DNA from: an uncultured bacterium
GTDB taxonomy: Bacteria; Krumholzibacteriota; Krumholzibacteriia; LZORAL124-64-63
Length of the DNA: 8,306 nucleotides
Assembly (NCBI GenBank): GCA_903847545.1
Contig: CAINDZ010000396.1
Location: forward strand, 1 to 8,306
Reading direction: 5' to 3'
This document shows, piece after piece, positions 1 through 5,999 of this stretch. The notes under the pieces are model-generated. The model saw only the letters and a program-made list of their open reading frames with translations, was not told the DNA's origin and made no database searches. Positions within the stretch are counted from its first letter, which is position 1, and each line of letters starts with the position of its first letter. A program made the translations under genes and the position numbers.

Positions 1-368
1 GAGTCGCCGCTGGTGACGTAGGCCTTGATCGCCTGCGCGTCGAGGCAGGCGGGATCCAGCTTCAGCGCGCGCTTCGCGGCGGCCAGGGCCTTGGTGGCGG
101 GCAGCTCGTAGGCCTCGAAGGCCAGGTCCTGGGCGCGCTCGCGCGGGTCGGCCGCGACGGTGGCCTCGCGGGCGGCGAGCAGCGCGGCCTCGTTGCCCTC
201 GGCCAGCCAGTCGGTGAAAGCGGCGTCGTCGGCGAAGCGACGGCCATCCGGCTCGAGCCGCGCCTGCCGCAGCAGTTGCTCGACACGGAAAGCCGACGGG
301 CGCGGCGCGGGGCCGCCCGGACGACGGGGGCCCGAGGGCCCGCTGTTGCGCGGTGCGCGTGGTGACAT
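1..368 (-). CDS. TPR-like protein, N-terminal part (cut by window edge)
   Basis: About 122 residues are visible, starting MSPRAPRNSG; the protein continues beyond base 1. Residues 1-25 are rich in Pro, Gly and Arg and look disordered. A helical region follows (AFRVEQLLRQARLEPDG, then RRFADDAAFTDWLAEG). The segment from about residue 85 on (ERAQDLAFEAYELP, then AAAKRALKLDPACLDAQAIK) has the spacing and the A..AL.LDP signature of tetratricopeptide repeats. Similar 'A..A..A..I.P.C.DA' stretches occur in bacterial TPR proteins of unknown function, so the role is probably protein binding in the cytosol; no signal peptide is seen. The ATG at 368 is the first start in a frame with good protein character. 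It has no Shine-Dalgarno sequence, and a sigma70-like promoter ends only 6 bases upstream. Another reading frame on this strand also stays open across the region but gives an Arg/Pro/Ser-rich shadow. The TPR assignment is from repeat pattern only. Confidence 0.75.
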   Translation of the reverse strand, partial: MSPRAPRNSGPSGPRRPGGPAPRPSAFRVEQLLRQARLEPDGRRFADDAAFTDWLAEGNEAALLAAREATVAADPRERAQDLAFEAYELPATKALAAAKRALKLDPACLDAQAIKAYVTSGD

Positions 369-374
369 AGCCCC

Positions 375-403
375 ATGCTATCTTGCCCGGGCGGCGGCGT
401 CAA
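375..403 (-). promoter_or_regulatory. Sigma70-like promoter of the leftmost gene
   Basis: On the minus strand the sequence reads TTGACG (403-398), a 17-base spacer, then TAGCAT (380-375). The first hexamer matches the -35 consensus at 5 of 6 positions and the second matches the -10 at 4 of 6. The -10 ends 6 bases before the ATG at 368, so the predicted transcription start falls on or next to the start codon. Confidence 0.55.
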
Positions 404-410
404 AGGACCG

Positions 411-440
411 TTGGTGGTGCCGCGCGCGTTCTGCTACGCT
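411..440 (+). promoter_or_regulatory. Candidate promoter of the patatin gene
   Basis: TTGGTG (411-416), an 18-base spacer, and TACGCT (435-440) resemble -35 and -10 boxes. The -35 lies only 7 bases from the -35 of the opposite promoter, so the two would fire back to back. A start near 447 would give a leader of about 50 bases that contains the palindrome at 449-464. This is consensus matching only, in GC-rich DNA. Confidence 0.35.
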
Positions 441-448
441 TGTCGCAG

Positions 449-464
449 CGGCGCCGCGGCGCCG
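449..464. repeat. 16-bp perfect GC palindrome in the patatin leader
   Basis: CGGCGCCGCGGCGCCG is its own reverse complement. It lies between the candidate promoter and the ATG at 499. It could be an operator or fold into an mRNA hairpin, but GC-only palindromes arise easily by chance at this base composition. Confidence 0.4.
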
Positions 465-498
465 GCTGAAGGTTTCCCCAAGCTCGAGGCGGCGCGCG

Positions 499-1398
499 AT
501 GGCGGATGCCCCGGTGATCGGACTGGCCCTCGGCAGCGGGGGCGCGCGCGGGTTGGCGCATGCCGGCGTGCTGGACGCGCTGCTCGAGGCCGGCGTGCGG
601 CCCGACCTGGTCGTGGGCACCAGCATGGGCTCGATCGTGGGCGGGCTCTACGCGCAGGAGCCGGACCCGGCCCGGGTCTGGCGCCGCCTGGGCACCTACG
701 TGGGCAACGAGGACTTCGCCTCGTACTGGGCACCGTTCGTGCCGCGCAACGAGCTCGAGGCGCGCGACCCGCAGAACCGCCTGGCCGGCATCCACGACTT
801 CATGCAGCGCAAGATGATCGCCGTCAAGACGGTGACGCGGCCGTGGATCCAGGAGGAAGGGCGGCTGCGCGGGCCGCTGGAAGAGCTCTTCGGCGACGTC
901 GCGTTCGAGGACCTCGCGATCCCGTTCGCGGCCGTGGCGCTGGACCTGATCTCGGGCGACAGCGTGGTCTTCAGCAAGGGCCCGCTGGTCGACGGCATCT
1001 ACGCCAGCAGCGCCATCCCCGCCGTGTTCCCCCCGCTCGAGCGCGACGGCATGGTCATCTGCGACGGCGGCGGCCCGTTCCGCGTGCCGGTCGAGGCCTG
1101 CCGCGACCTGGGCGCCACGTTCGTCATCGCCGTCGACATCCCCGCCTTCGAGGACACCCACTTCGCCACCGGGCTGGACATGGTGCTGCGCAGCAACGTC
1201 ATCGCGCGCCAGCGGCTGAACCGGTTCGTGTGCGCGATGGCCGACGTCGTCATCCGCCCCGACGTCACGCAGTTCCACTGGGCCGACTTCCAGGCCGGCG
1301 AGGCCTGCCGCGCGCGCGGCTACCTGGCGGCGCGGGCCATACTGCCGGACCTGTTGGCCGAGCTCGGGCGGCGCGGCCGGCGCCGGCCGAAGGGCTGA
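499..1398 (+). CDS. Patatin-like phospholipase (RssA/NTE type)
   Basis: A 299-residue lipid acyl hydrolase of the patatin fold, expected to cleave phospholipids or lysophospholipids with a Ser-Asp dyad. The glycine-rich oxyanion-hole motif GSGGARG is at residues 12-18. The nucleophile elbow GTSMG is at 40-44 (Ser42), and the catalytic Asp189 lies in CDGGG at 188-192, where family members usually have DGG or DGA. The conserved 'ASSAIPAVFPPL' stretch is at 169-180. There is no signal peptide or membrane segment, so it is probably cytosolic or peripherally membrane-bound. The ATG at 499 is chosen because the protein begins directly with the conserved strand and a GAGG sits about 10 bases upstream; the frame stays open upstream, but that sequence is low-complexity and overlaps the opposite gene. 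It lies divergent from gene 1 and ends 7 bp from the stop of the convergent phosphatase. The physiological substrate cannot be read from the sequence. Confidence 0.93.
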   Translation: MADAPVIGLALGSGGARGLAHAGVLDALLEAGVRPDLVVGTSMGSIVGGLYAQEPDPARVWRRLGTYVGNEDFASYWAPFVPRNELEARDPQNRLAGIHDFMQRKMIAVKTVTRPWIQEEGRLRGPLEELFGDVAFEDLAIPFAAVALDLISGDSVVFSKGPLVDGIYASSAIPAVFPPLERDGMVICDGGGPFRVPVEACRDLGATFVIAVDIPAFEDTHFATGLDMVLRSNVIARQRLNRFVCAMADVVIRPDVTQFHWADFQAGEACRARGYLAARAILPDLLAELGRRGRRRPKG

Positions 1399-1405
1399 GG
1401 CCGGG

Positions 1406-2314
1406 TCAGCCCCGCTTCACCACGATCAGGCTGATGTCGTCGGCGGCGGGACCGAACGCCGCCACGTCGGCGGCGATGGCGTCGCAGATGTCGCGCGCCG
1501 GCAGGTCGTGCACGCGGCGCAGCAGCTGCTCGAGCCCGCCCGGGAAGTAGTCCTCGTCGCCGCGCGCGTGATCCTGCAGGCCGTCCGAGAACAAGAGCAG
1601 GATGTCGCCCGGGCTCAGCAGCGTCAGCCGGTTGGTCGTGAACGGCTTCTTCGTCACCGCGGCCGCGACACGGCTGTGGTCGAGGTTCTGCTCCGAGGGG
1701 AACAGCCCGATCGGGTAGAACGTGGTCAGGCGGTCGGCGTTGATGTCGACCAGGCGGCCGAACTCGCGCGAGAACACGACCGGCGGCGGGCTGCCCGCGT
1801 TCAGGAACGTGAAGTCGCCGTTCTGCGCGATCTCGCCGTAGATGACCGAGATGAACTTGCGGAAGTTGGCGGTCTGGTAGAATCGCGTGTTGAGCTTCTC
1901 GAAGAGGCCCGTCGTCACCTCGCCGTGCATCTCCAGCTCGTAGGCGACGCCGGTCAGGAAGGCGTGGTGCAGCCCGATGTGCACGGTGGCGTCGGTGATC
2001 TGGTGCCCGGCGACATCGGCCAGCAGCAGGCCGGCACGGGTGCGGCCCTTGGCCAGGCTCTCGCGGACCTTCGGGTCGGCGGCCTTCTCCAGCCGCTTGT
2101 CGAGGTCGAACCGCGCATTGAAGTCGACGTAGACGATGTGGTCGCCCCCGGCGACGCCGTTGAGCGGCAGCAGGCGGCCGTGGATGTCCAGACCCGCCAG
2201 CCGCGGGATCTCGCCCGGCGGCGGCAGCACGCTGGCGGCGATCTGCTGGAAGTTCTCGAGGTCCTTCGCGAGATCGGCTTCTGGCCGCCCGGCGGGCGTG
2301 CTATGGTCGGTCAT
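1406..2314 (-). CDS. SpoIIE-type PP2C serine/threonine phosphatase
   Basis: A 302-residue metal-dependent protein phosphatase (PPM/PP2C, SpoIIE branch), expected to remove phosphate from Ser/Thr of partner proteins such as anti-sigma antagonists. Motifs in order: GGDHIVYVDF at 56-65 (metal Asp), ADVAGHQITDA at 99-109 (equivalent of DVSGHG), NAGSPPPVV at 172-180, LLLFSDGLQDH at 239-249, and the terminal ADDISLIVVK at 291-300. All key acidic residues are present. The usual Gly after GH is Gln105. Only about 35 residues precede the domain, and there is no PAS, GAF, HAMP, receiver or membrane segment, so sensing must come from a partner. The ATG at 2314 has GGAG 8 bases upstream; upstream in-frame sequence is Pro/Arg-rich and was rejected. 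It is convergent with the patatin gene and divergent from the membrane-protein gene. The nearest kinase begins about 3.7 kb away and is a possible but unproven counterpart. Confidence 0.92.
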   Translation of the reverse strand: MTDHSTPAGRPEADLAKDLENFQQIAASVLPPPGEIPRLAGLDIHGRLLPLNGVAGGDHIVYVDFNARFDLDKRLEKAADPKVRESLAKGRTRAGLLLADVAGHQITDATVHIGLHHAFLTGVAYELEMHGEVTTGLFEKLNTRFYQTANFRKFISVIYGEIAQNGDFTFLNAGSPPPVVFSREFGRLVDINADRLTTFYPIGLFPSEQNLDHSRVAAAVTKKPFTTNRLTLLSPGDILLLFSDGLQDHARGDEDYFPGGLEQLLRRVHDLPARDICDAIAADVAAFGPAADDISLIVVKRG

Positions 2315-2376
2315 GGATACCGCTCCGGAGGGGGACCTGGCCGCGGGCGATCCTTCGCGCCGCCGGCAGGTGGCCC

Positions 2377-2405
2377 ACGATAGGCCCGCCGGTGCCGTCG
2401 GGCAA
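2377..2405 (-). promoter_or_regulatory. Sigma70-like promoter of the phosphatase gene
   Basis: On the minus strand TTGCCC (2405-2400), a 17-base spacer and TATCGT (2382-2377) form a plausible promoter about 60 bases before the ATG at 2314. The -35 overlaps the end of the 16-bp tandem repeat. The second repeat copy carries a similar TTGCTC hexamer 16 bases further upstream. Confidence 0.45.
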
Positions 2406-2433
2406 GAGCCGGTGGGAGCAAGAGCCGGTGGGG
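2402..2433. repeat. 16-bp tandem duplication in the divergent intergenic region
   Basis: GCAAGAGCCGGTGGGA (2402-2417) is followed directly by GCAAGAGCCGGTGGGG (2418-2433), identical but for the last base. The region 2315-2533 has no supportable gene. It otherwise holds GC-rich sequence, including a GGGCGG...CCGCCC inverted repeat just downstream of this duplication. Confidence 0.85.
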
Positions 2434-2533
2434 GCGGGCGCCGCCGCCCGGTCCGCAACCCGCCGCCCGCCGCTGCGTACGAGCGCGGCGTCATCCCCTT
2501 TCACGTCCCAGACCCCGCCCCGGGAGGCCTTCG

Positions 2534-2788
2534 ATGATCCGTACGCTGCGCGCCGTGCGCTTCCTCTTCACTGGACCGTTCGTCCTGCTGCTGCTTTTCG
2601 TCATCAGCCGCATGACGCCCGCGGGCGACGCGTGGTTCAAGTGGGCCGCCCTCGGCATCGGCATCGCCTGGCTGGTCTCGCTGGTTCGCGTGATCCAGGC
2701 CCTGGTCCTGGTGGGCGGCCTGGCCGCGCTGGTGATGTGGCTGCGCAACCGGAACAGCGGCAACGGCCCCGCCTCGCCGCTGCCGTGA
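2534..2788 (+). CDS. Small multi-pass membrane protein, function unknown
   Basis: An 84-residue hydrophobic protein that I do not recognise. Membrane segments are likely at about 10-25 (LFTGPFVLLLLFVIS), 35-51 (WAALGIGIAWLVSL) and 53-70 (IQALVLVGGLAALVMW). The N-terminus is basic (MIRTLRAVR) and the C-terminal tail is short and polar (LRNRNSGNGPASPLP). Start choice is firm: a GGGAGG Shine-Dalgarno stands 6 bases before the ATG. The stop codon overlaps the GTG of the methyltransferase gene in a GTGA arrangement, so the two are probably co-transcribed and translationally coupled. That coupling need not mean shared function. The composition is clearly that of a real inner-membrane protein, unlike the Arg/Pro-rich shadow frames here. 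Confidence 0.82.
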   Translation: MIRTLRAVRFLFTGPFVLLLLFVISRMTPAGDAWFKWAALGIGIAWLVSLVRVIQALVLVGGLAALVMWLRNRNSGNGPASPLP

Positions 2789-3816
2789 CCGCACCCGAAG
2801 GCACGCCGGCCCGCGGGTGGCTGTGCCGGCCCGGCTTCGAGGACCTTCTCGCGCGCGAACTGGCGGCGTGCGGCGGCGAGGCGCGCACAGTGGCGCCCGG
2901 GCTGCTGGCCGGCAACGCTGACGCGCGCCCGCCCGCCGGCGGCTGGGCCTTCGCCGTTGCCGACTATCCTCAGCTGGCGCCCTTTGCCGGCGAGTCGGTC
3001 AACGCGCTGGGAGGCGCGCTGGCCGACTGGCTGGCCGAGGCGTTGCGCGGCGAGACCGTAGATGCGCCCTGGCCGTGCGTGTTCACCGCCGTCGACGGCG
3101 TGCCGGGGCTCGGTCGACGCGCGGCCGCGGTCGAGCGCGCGTTCCATGAGAAGCTGGCGCGACGACTCGGGCGCGTGGCGCGCCTGGCCGTGGGCGAGGC
3201 GCCGGCGACCCCCGGCAGGGCGCGCGGTCTCTTCGTGCTGCTGACCGGCTTCGAGACGATGTTCGCGTCGCGCGATGCGTGGCTGGGTGGGCAGCGCCGC
3301 ATGGCGGACGACCCCGGCGCCCCGTCGCGTTCCTACCTGAAGGTCGAGGAGGCGTACGGCCTGCTGGGCCGCCAGCCCGAGCCGGGCGAGCTGGTCTGCG
3401 ACCTGGGCGCGGCTCCCGGCGGCTGGACGTACAGCGCCGCCCGCCGCGGCGCGCGCGTGGTCGCCGTCGACAACGGGCCGTTGAAGGGCGGCGCGCTGGA
3501 CCATCCCCTGGTCGAGCACCTGCGGCAGGACGCGTTCGCCTTCCGCCCCCGCGCAGGGCAGGCCTACGACTGGCTGTTCTGCGACCTGGTCGAGGAGCCG
3601 CACCACGTGCTGCGCGGCATCGTCGAGCCGTGGCTGGCCGGCCGCTGGTGCCGGCGGTTCGTGGTGGTGCTGAAGTTCGGCCGCACCGACGCGGTGGCGC
3701 TGCTGCAGGAGCTGCGCGCGCCGGGCGGCGTGCTGGCGCACCTGGCGCCGGGCGCCCTGGTGCGCCACATGCACCACAACCGGGACGAGTTCACGGTCGC
3801 TGGCGAGATCCGCTGA
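2785..3816 (+). CDS. rlmM: RlmM-type 23S rRNA 2'-O-ribose methyltransferase
   Basis: A 343-residue SAM-dependent RNA methyltransferase. The E. coli enzyme RlmM (366 residues) methylates the ribose of C2498 in 23S rRNA. The N-terminus starts with WLCRPGFEDLLARELA at 12-27, matching the opening of the RlmM/THUMP-type region. The catalytic domain begins with APSRSYLKVEEAYGLL, followed by the SAM-binding motif DLGAAPGGW at 206-214 and a VDNGPLK stretch. The RrmJ-like catalytic tetrad is complete: Lys186 (SYLKVEE), Asp267 (FCDLVEEP), Lys297 (VVLKFG) and Glu335 (NRDEFTV). Translation is placed at GTG 2785, overlapping the TGA of the preceding gene; the frame is open further upstream (from about 2392), but that part overlaps the membrane-protein gene and looks like shadow sequence. 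No clear terminator follows. The exact target nucleotide in this organism is inferred from the family. Confidence 0.88.
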   Translation: MTAPEGTPARGWLCRPGFEDLLARELAACGGEARTVAPGLLAGNADARPPAGGWAFAVADYPQLAPFAGESVNALGGALADWLAEALRGETVDAPWPCVFTAVDGVPGLGRRAAAVERAFHEKLARRLGRVARLAVGEAPATPGRARGLFVLLTGFETMFASRDAWLGGQRRMADDPGAPSRSYLKVEEAYGLLGRQPEPGELVCDLGAAPGGWTYSAARRGARVVAVDNGPLKGGALDHPLVEHLRQDAFAFRPRAGQAYDWLFCDLVEEPHHVLRGIVEPWLAGRWCRRFVVVLKFGRTDAVALLQELRAPGGVLAHLAPGALVRHMHHNRDEFTVAGEIR

Positions 3817-3866
3817 AGCGCTCCCCGGGCCAGCCGCCATAACCGCGGACCCGATCGCCTCGCCCT

Positions 3867-3883
3867 GCTGGTTCGACAACAGC
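3867..3883 (+). repeat. Small hairpin in front of the tandem repeat
   Basis: GCTGGTT (3867-3873) pairs with AACAGC (3878-3883), leaving one bulged G and a CGAC loop. It directly abuts the GGTGTCACC tandem repeat and may be part of the same element. Confidence 0.35.
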
Positions 3884-3911
3884 CTGGTGTCACCTTGCTG
3901 GTGTCACCTTG
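3884..3911. repeat. Perfect 14-bp tandem repeat with GGTGTCACC core
   Basis: CTGGTGTCACCTTG occurs twice without a gap (3884-3897 and 3898-3911). Each copy contains GGTGTCACC, an inverted repeat of GGTG and CACC around a central T. A shorter relative (AGTGTCAC) is at 3992-3999, beside the stop codon of the minus-strand TPR gene. It lies between two convergent genes. Confidence 0.9.
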
Positions 3912-3915
3912 GATC

Positions 3916-3960
3916 GCGCCGGCAAGGGACTTGCGCCGGCACAAGTGGCGCCGGCGCCGG
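3916..3960. repeat. GCGCCGGC repeats and palindromes between convergent genes
   Basis: GCGCCGGC appears at 3916-3923, 3933-3940 and 3948-3955. CCGGCAAG and CTTGCGCCGG around GGA can form an imperfect hairpin, and GGCGCCGGCGCC (3947-3958) is a perfect palindrome. No T-tract follows on either strand, so this is not a canonical terminator, though it could still stop convergent transcription. The rest of 3817-4002 contains no gene that I can support. Confidence 0.5.
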
Positions 3961-4002
3961 TCCAACTTCCTGCCTCACGAGCACCAGGCGCAGTGTCACG
4001 CC

Positions 4003-5901
4003 TCAGCGCACGCCGCGCCCCATGCACTCCGGGCAGGTGATCTTCTTCTGCACCCGCACGCGGTGGTTGTAGGCGTCGGTCCCGTCCTCCCACGCGAAGA
4101 TGCCGCCGGTGCCGTAGCAGCGCATGCAGTAGCGCGAGGCGGCGCCCGTCGCGTTCGTCGTCGCCGACCCGGACGGCGGCGCGTTGAGCGTCCCGTTGGC
4201 GCGGCGCTCGGCGATCGAACGGTCGGCCTTGATGCCCCACAGGCGGGTCAGTTCCTCGCCGGCCCCCGGATAGCCGAAGCTCTTGGCGAATTCGTAGTCG
4301 TGGATGCCTTCGTCGATGAGGTTGTTGGCTGTCCACAGGTCGGCACGGCCGGCCCAGGCGCCGCCGTTGTCGGGGTCCAGGCAGAGCGCCAGGCAGTGCA
4401 GGAACAGGGCGCGCGGCGGGTCGACGCAGGCCCGCGCCAGGTCGGTGAACTGCACCGAGGCAGCCGTGCCCCGATGGCGCCGCGCCCAGTCGACCACCAG
4501 CCGCGCCCGCGTCTCGAGGTCGCCCGCCAGGACGAGGCAGCCGAGGCCTTCATCGAGCAGGCGCAGGTTGTCCGGCTCCATCGCCAGGGCGCTCACGACG
4601 ATGCCGGCCTGCTCGGACGGGTCATCGGTCAGGCGGGCGGCCGCCAGACGGTACAGGCCGCTGTCGGGCAGGCGGCCCGTCGCCTCGTCGAGCTCTTTCC
4701 GCGCGGCGGCCCGGTCGCCGGCCGCCATGGCCGCCTCGAACCGAGCGAACGCCTCCCCGGCCACGGGATCGCGCCGCTGCGCCTGCAGGCGCAGTTGATC
4801 GCTGAGCAGCGTGCGCTCGGCCTGCGAGGAGTCGTTCATGAGCGGGTAGGCGGCCTCGAGGTCGGCCATCGCCTCGCCCTTGCGGCCCTCGGCCAGGTGC
4901 CAGCGCGACCGCTCGCGCAAGCCTTGGACGCGGTCGCCGGCCGCGATCGCCGCCGCGAAATCCTCGCCCGCGCGCGGATCCTTGAGCCGACGGTAGAGCA
5001 CTGCCCTGTCGAGGCGGAAGCGGGGCAGCCTCGGCTGCCGCTTGACGGCCTTGTCGGCGTGCTCGAGCGCCTTCGCCGGCGCGTCCCAGTTCTCCCAGGC
5101 CTTGCGCATGGTCGCGCACGTCTTGTCATCGCCGCGCACGCACAGGCTCCACTGCGCGTCGCGCCACGCGAAGTCCGTCGACCCGTAGGTCGGCCGCCGG
5201 GCCAGCAGCGCCTCGGCGTAGACGATGGTGGAGTCGGTCATGCCCCGCGCCGCCGCCCAGTTCATGGGCTTCTTCGCGGCCTTCAGGTCCTGATAGCAGA
5301 GCTCGGCCGCCCGCTTTGCCAGGGCCACCATCTCGTCCGACCGCGTCCCGGGCGCCAGCGCGGCCTCGAGCGTGATGTCGACGGCGCGCGCCCCGTCGCC
5401 GGCGTCGACGGCGGCGCGCAGGTCGGGCAGGTAGGCTTCGGCGAGGTGCATCAACCGCTGCGCGATGGCGCCGGCGTGTTCCCGGTACGACGTCGTCGTC
5501 GGGTCCTTGCCCGCCGCGCGGCCGTACGCCTGCAGGGCCCGCGGCAGGTCGCCCAGCGCCTCGAAGCTCGCCCCCATCAGGTCGAGGTCCTCGGCGTTGA
5601 TCGTCCCGCGCGCATCGAGGCGCCGGTACTCGACAACGGCCTCGTCGTGGCGCCCGAGCGAGTGCAGCGACCAGGCCCGCCACGACCGGGCGGTGTCGCG
5701 CTCGTGGTTCGGCAGCTCCCCGGCCAGCAGCGGGTCGACGATGGCGATCGCCTCGGCAAAGCGTTTGCCGCGCGCGGCCTCGCGCACCCGGTCGAGGTCG
5801 GGATGCTCGGCGACCGCCGTGGCGGCCGCCATGAGAAGCATCAGGACAAGGCCGGCGGCCAGGCGCGCGGCCGGACCGGTTCGTGGAGCACTGCGGGCCA
5901 T
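4003..5901 (-). CDS. Exported TPR protein with C-terminal CxxCxGxG zinc motif
   Basis: A 632-residue protein of unknown function. The N-terminus is a Sec signal peptide: basic start (MARSAPRTG), a hydrophobic core at about 14-27, and an AVA cleavage site after residue 31. The bulk is alpha-helical with many TPR-like units (for example EHADKAVKRQP, LYRRLKDP and ALCLDPDNGGAWAG), which suggests a protein-binding scaffold in the periplasm or at the envelope. The last 42 residues hold two perfect CxxCxGxG repeats, CMRCYGTG from 592 and CPECMGRG from 623, as in the DnaJ zinc centre; together they can bind one zinc. The ATG at 5901 is chosen over an in-frame GTG at 5919 because GGAAGGAT stands just before it and the signal peptide is then of normal length. 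It lies downstream of the kinase gene on the same strand, separated by a terminator-like hairpin. A role alongside the kinase is only suggested by proximity. Confidence 0.88.
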   Translation of the reverse strand: MARSAPRTGPAARLAAGLVLMLLMAAATAVAEHPDLDRVREAARGKRFAEAIAIVDPLLAGELPNHERDTARSWRAWSLHSLGRHDEAVVEYRRLDARGTINAEDLDLMGASFEALGDLPRALQAYGRAAGKDPTTTSYREHAGAIAQRLMHLAEAYLPDLRAAVDAGDGARAVDITLEAALAPGTRSDEMVALAKRAAELCYQDLKAAKKPMNWAAARGMTDSTIVYAEALLARRPTYGSTDFAWRDAQWSLCVRGDDKTCATMRKAWENWDAPAKALEHADKAVKRQPRLPRFRLDRAVLYRRLKDPRAGEDFAAAIAAGDRVQGLRERSRWHLAEGRKGEAMADLEAAYPLMNDSSQAERTLLSDQLRLQAQRRDPVAGEAFARFEAAMAAGDRAAARKELDEATGRLPDSGLYRLAAARLTDDPSEQAGIVVSALAMEPDNLRLLDEGLGCLVLAGDLETRARLVVDWARRHRGTAASVQFTDLARACVDPPRALFLHCLALCLDPDNGGAWAGRADLWTANNLIDEGIHDYEFAKSFGYPGAGEELTRLWGIKADRSIAERRANGTLNAPPSGSATTNATGAASRYCMRCYGTGGIFAWEDGTDAYNHRVRVQKKITCPECMGRGVR

Positions 5902-5926
5902 CGGGATCCTTCCGGGCACGGGCGTG

Positions 5927-5968
5927 AAAAAGGCGGGAGCAGCCCCGGCATCGGGACCGCTTCCCGCC
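5927..5968 (-). terminator. Hairpin plus U-tract after the kinase gene
   Basis: On the minus strand GGCGGGAAGC pairs with GCTGCTCCCGCC (10 pairs with a 2-base bulge), followed at once by TTTTT (5931-5927). The outer seven pairs, 5968-5962 with 5938-5932, are perfect. A second, smaller hairpin (CGGGA/TCCCG) can form inside. It lies about 50 bases after the kinase stop and ends 25 bases before the ATG of the TPR-zinc gene, so it also sits in that gene's leader. Confidence 0.65.
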
Positions 5969-5970
5969 CC

Positions 5971-5999
5971 ATGATCGACTCGGTGCGCCCAACCTGCAA
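5971..5999 (-). promoter_or_regulatory. Candidate promoter of the TPR-zinc gene
   Basis: On the minus strand TTGCAG (5999-5994), a 17-base spacer and GATCAT (5976-5971) resemble a promoter. The predicted start, near 5964, would fall inside the first arm of the terminator-like hairpin. The match is modest, and this is a proposal. Confidence 0.3.

Noticed and set aside
160..498. N-terminal extension of the patatin protein by 113 residues
   Set aside because: The extension overlaps the divergent TPR gene and its promoter, is Ser/Arg/Ala-rich, and the patatin fold begins right after the ATG at 499.
400..1278. A 292-codon open frame on the minus strand opposite the patatin gene
   Set aside because: Composition is dominated by Arg, Ala, His and Asp with no motif, while the plus strand encodes an intact patatin catalytic dyad.
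1508..2383. A 291-codon open frame on the plus strand opposite the phosphatase gene
   Set aside because: It mirrors the codon pattern of the phosphatase and has repetitive Arg/Val/Gln/Glu composition; the minus strand carries all PP2C motifs.
2315..2494. N-terminal extension of the phosphatase by 60 residues
   Set aside because: Pro/Arg-rich sequence without family similarity; the ATG at 2314 has its own GGAG site and an upstream promoter candidate lies inside the extension.
2392..2784. N-terminal extension of the methyltransferase by 131 residues
   Set aside because: It would cover the whole membrane-protein gene in another frame; the GTG at 2785 gives a normal RlmM-like N-terminus.
2491..3879. 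A 462-codon open frame on the minus strand opposite the membrane protein and rlmM
   Set aside because: It spans two well-supported plus-strand genes and shows no recognisable domain.
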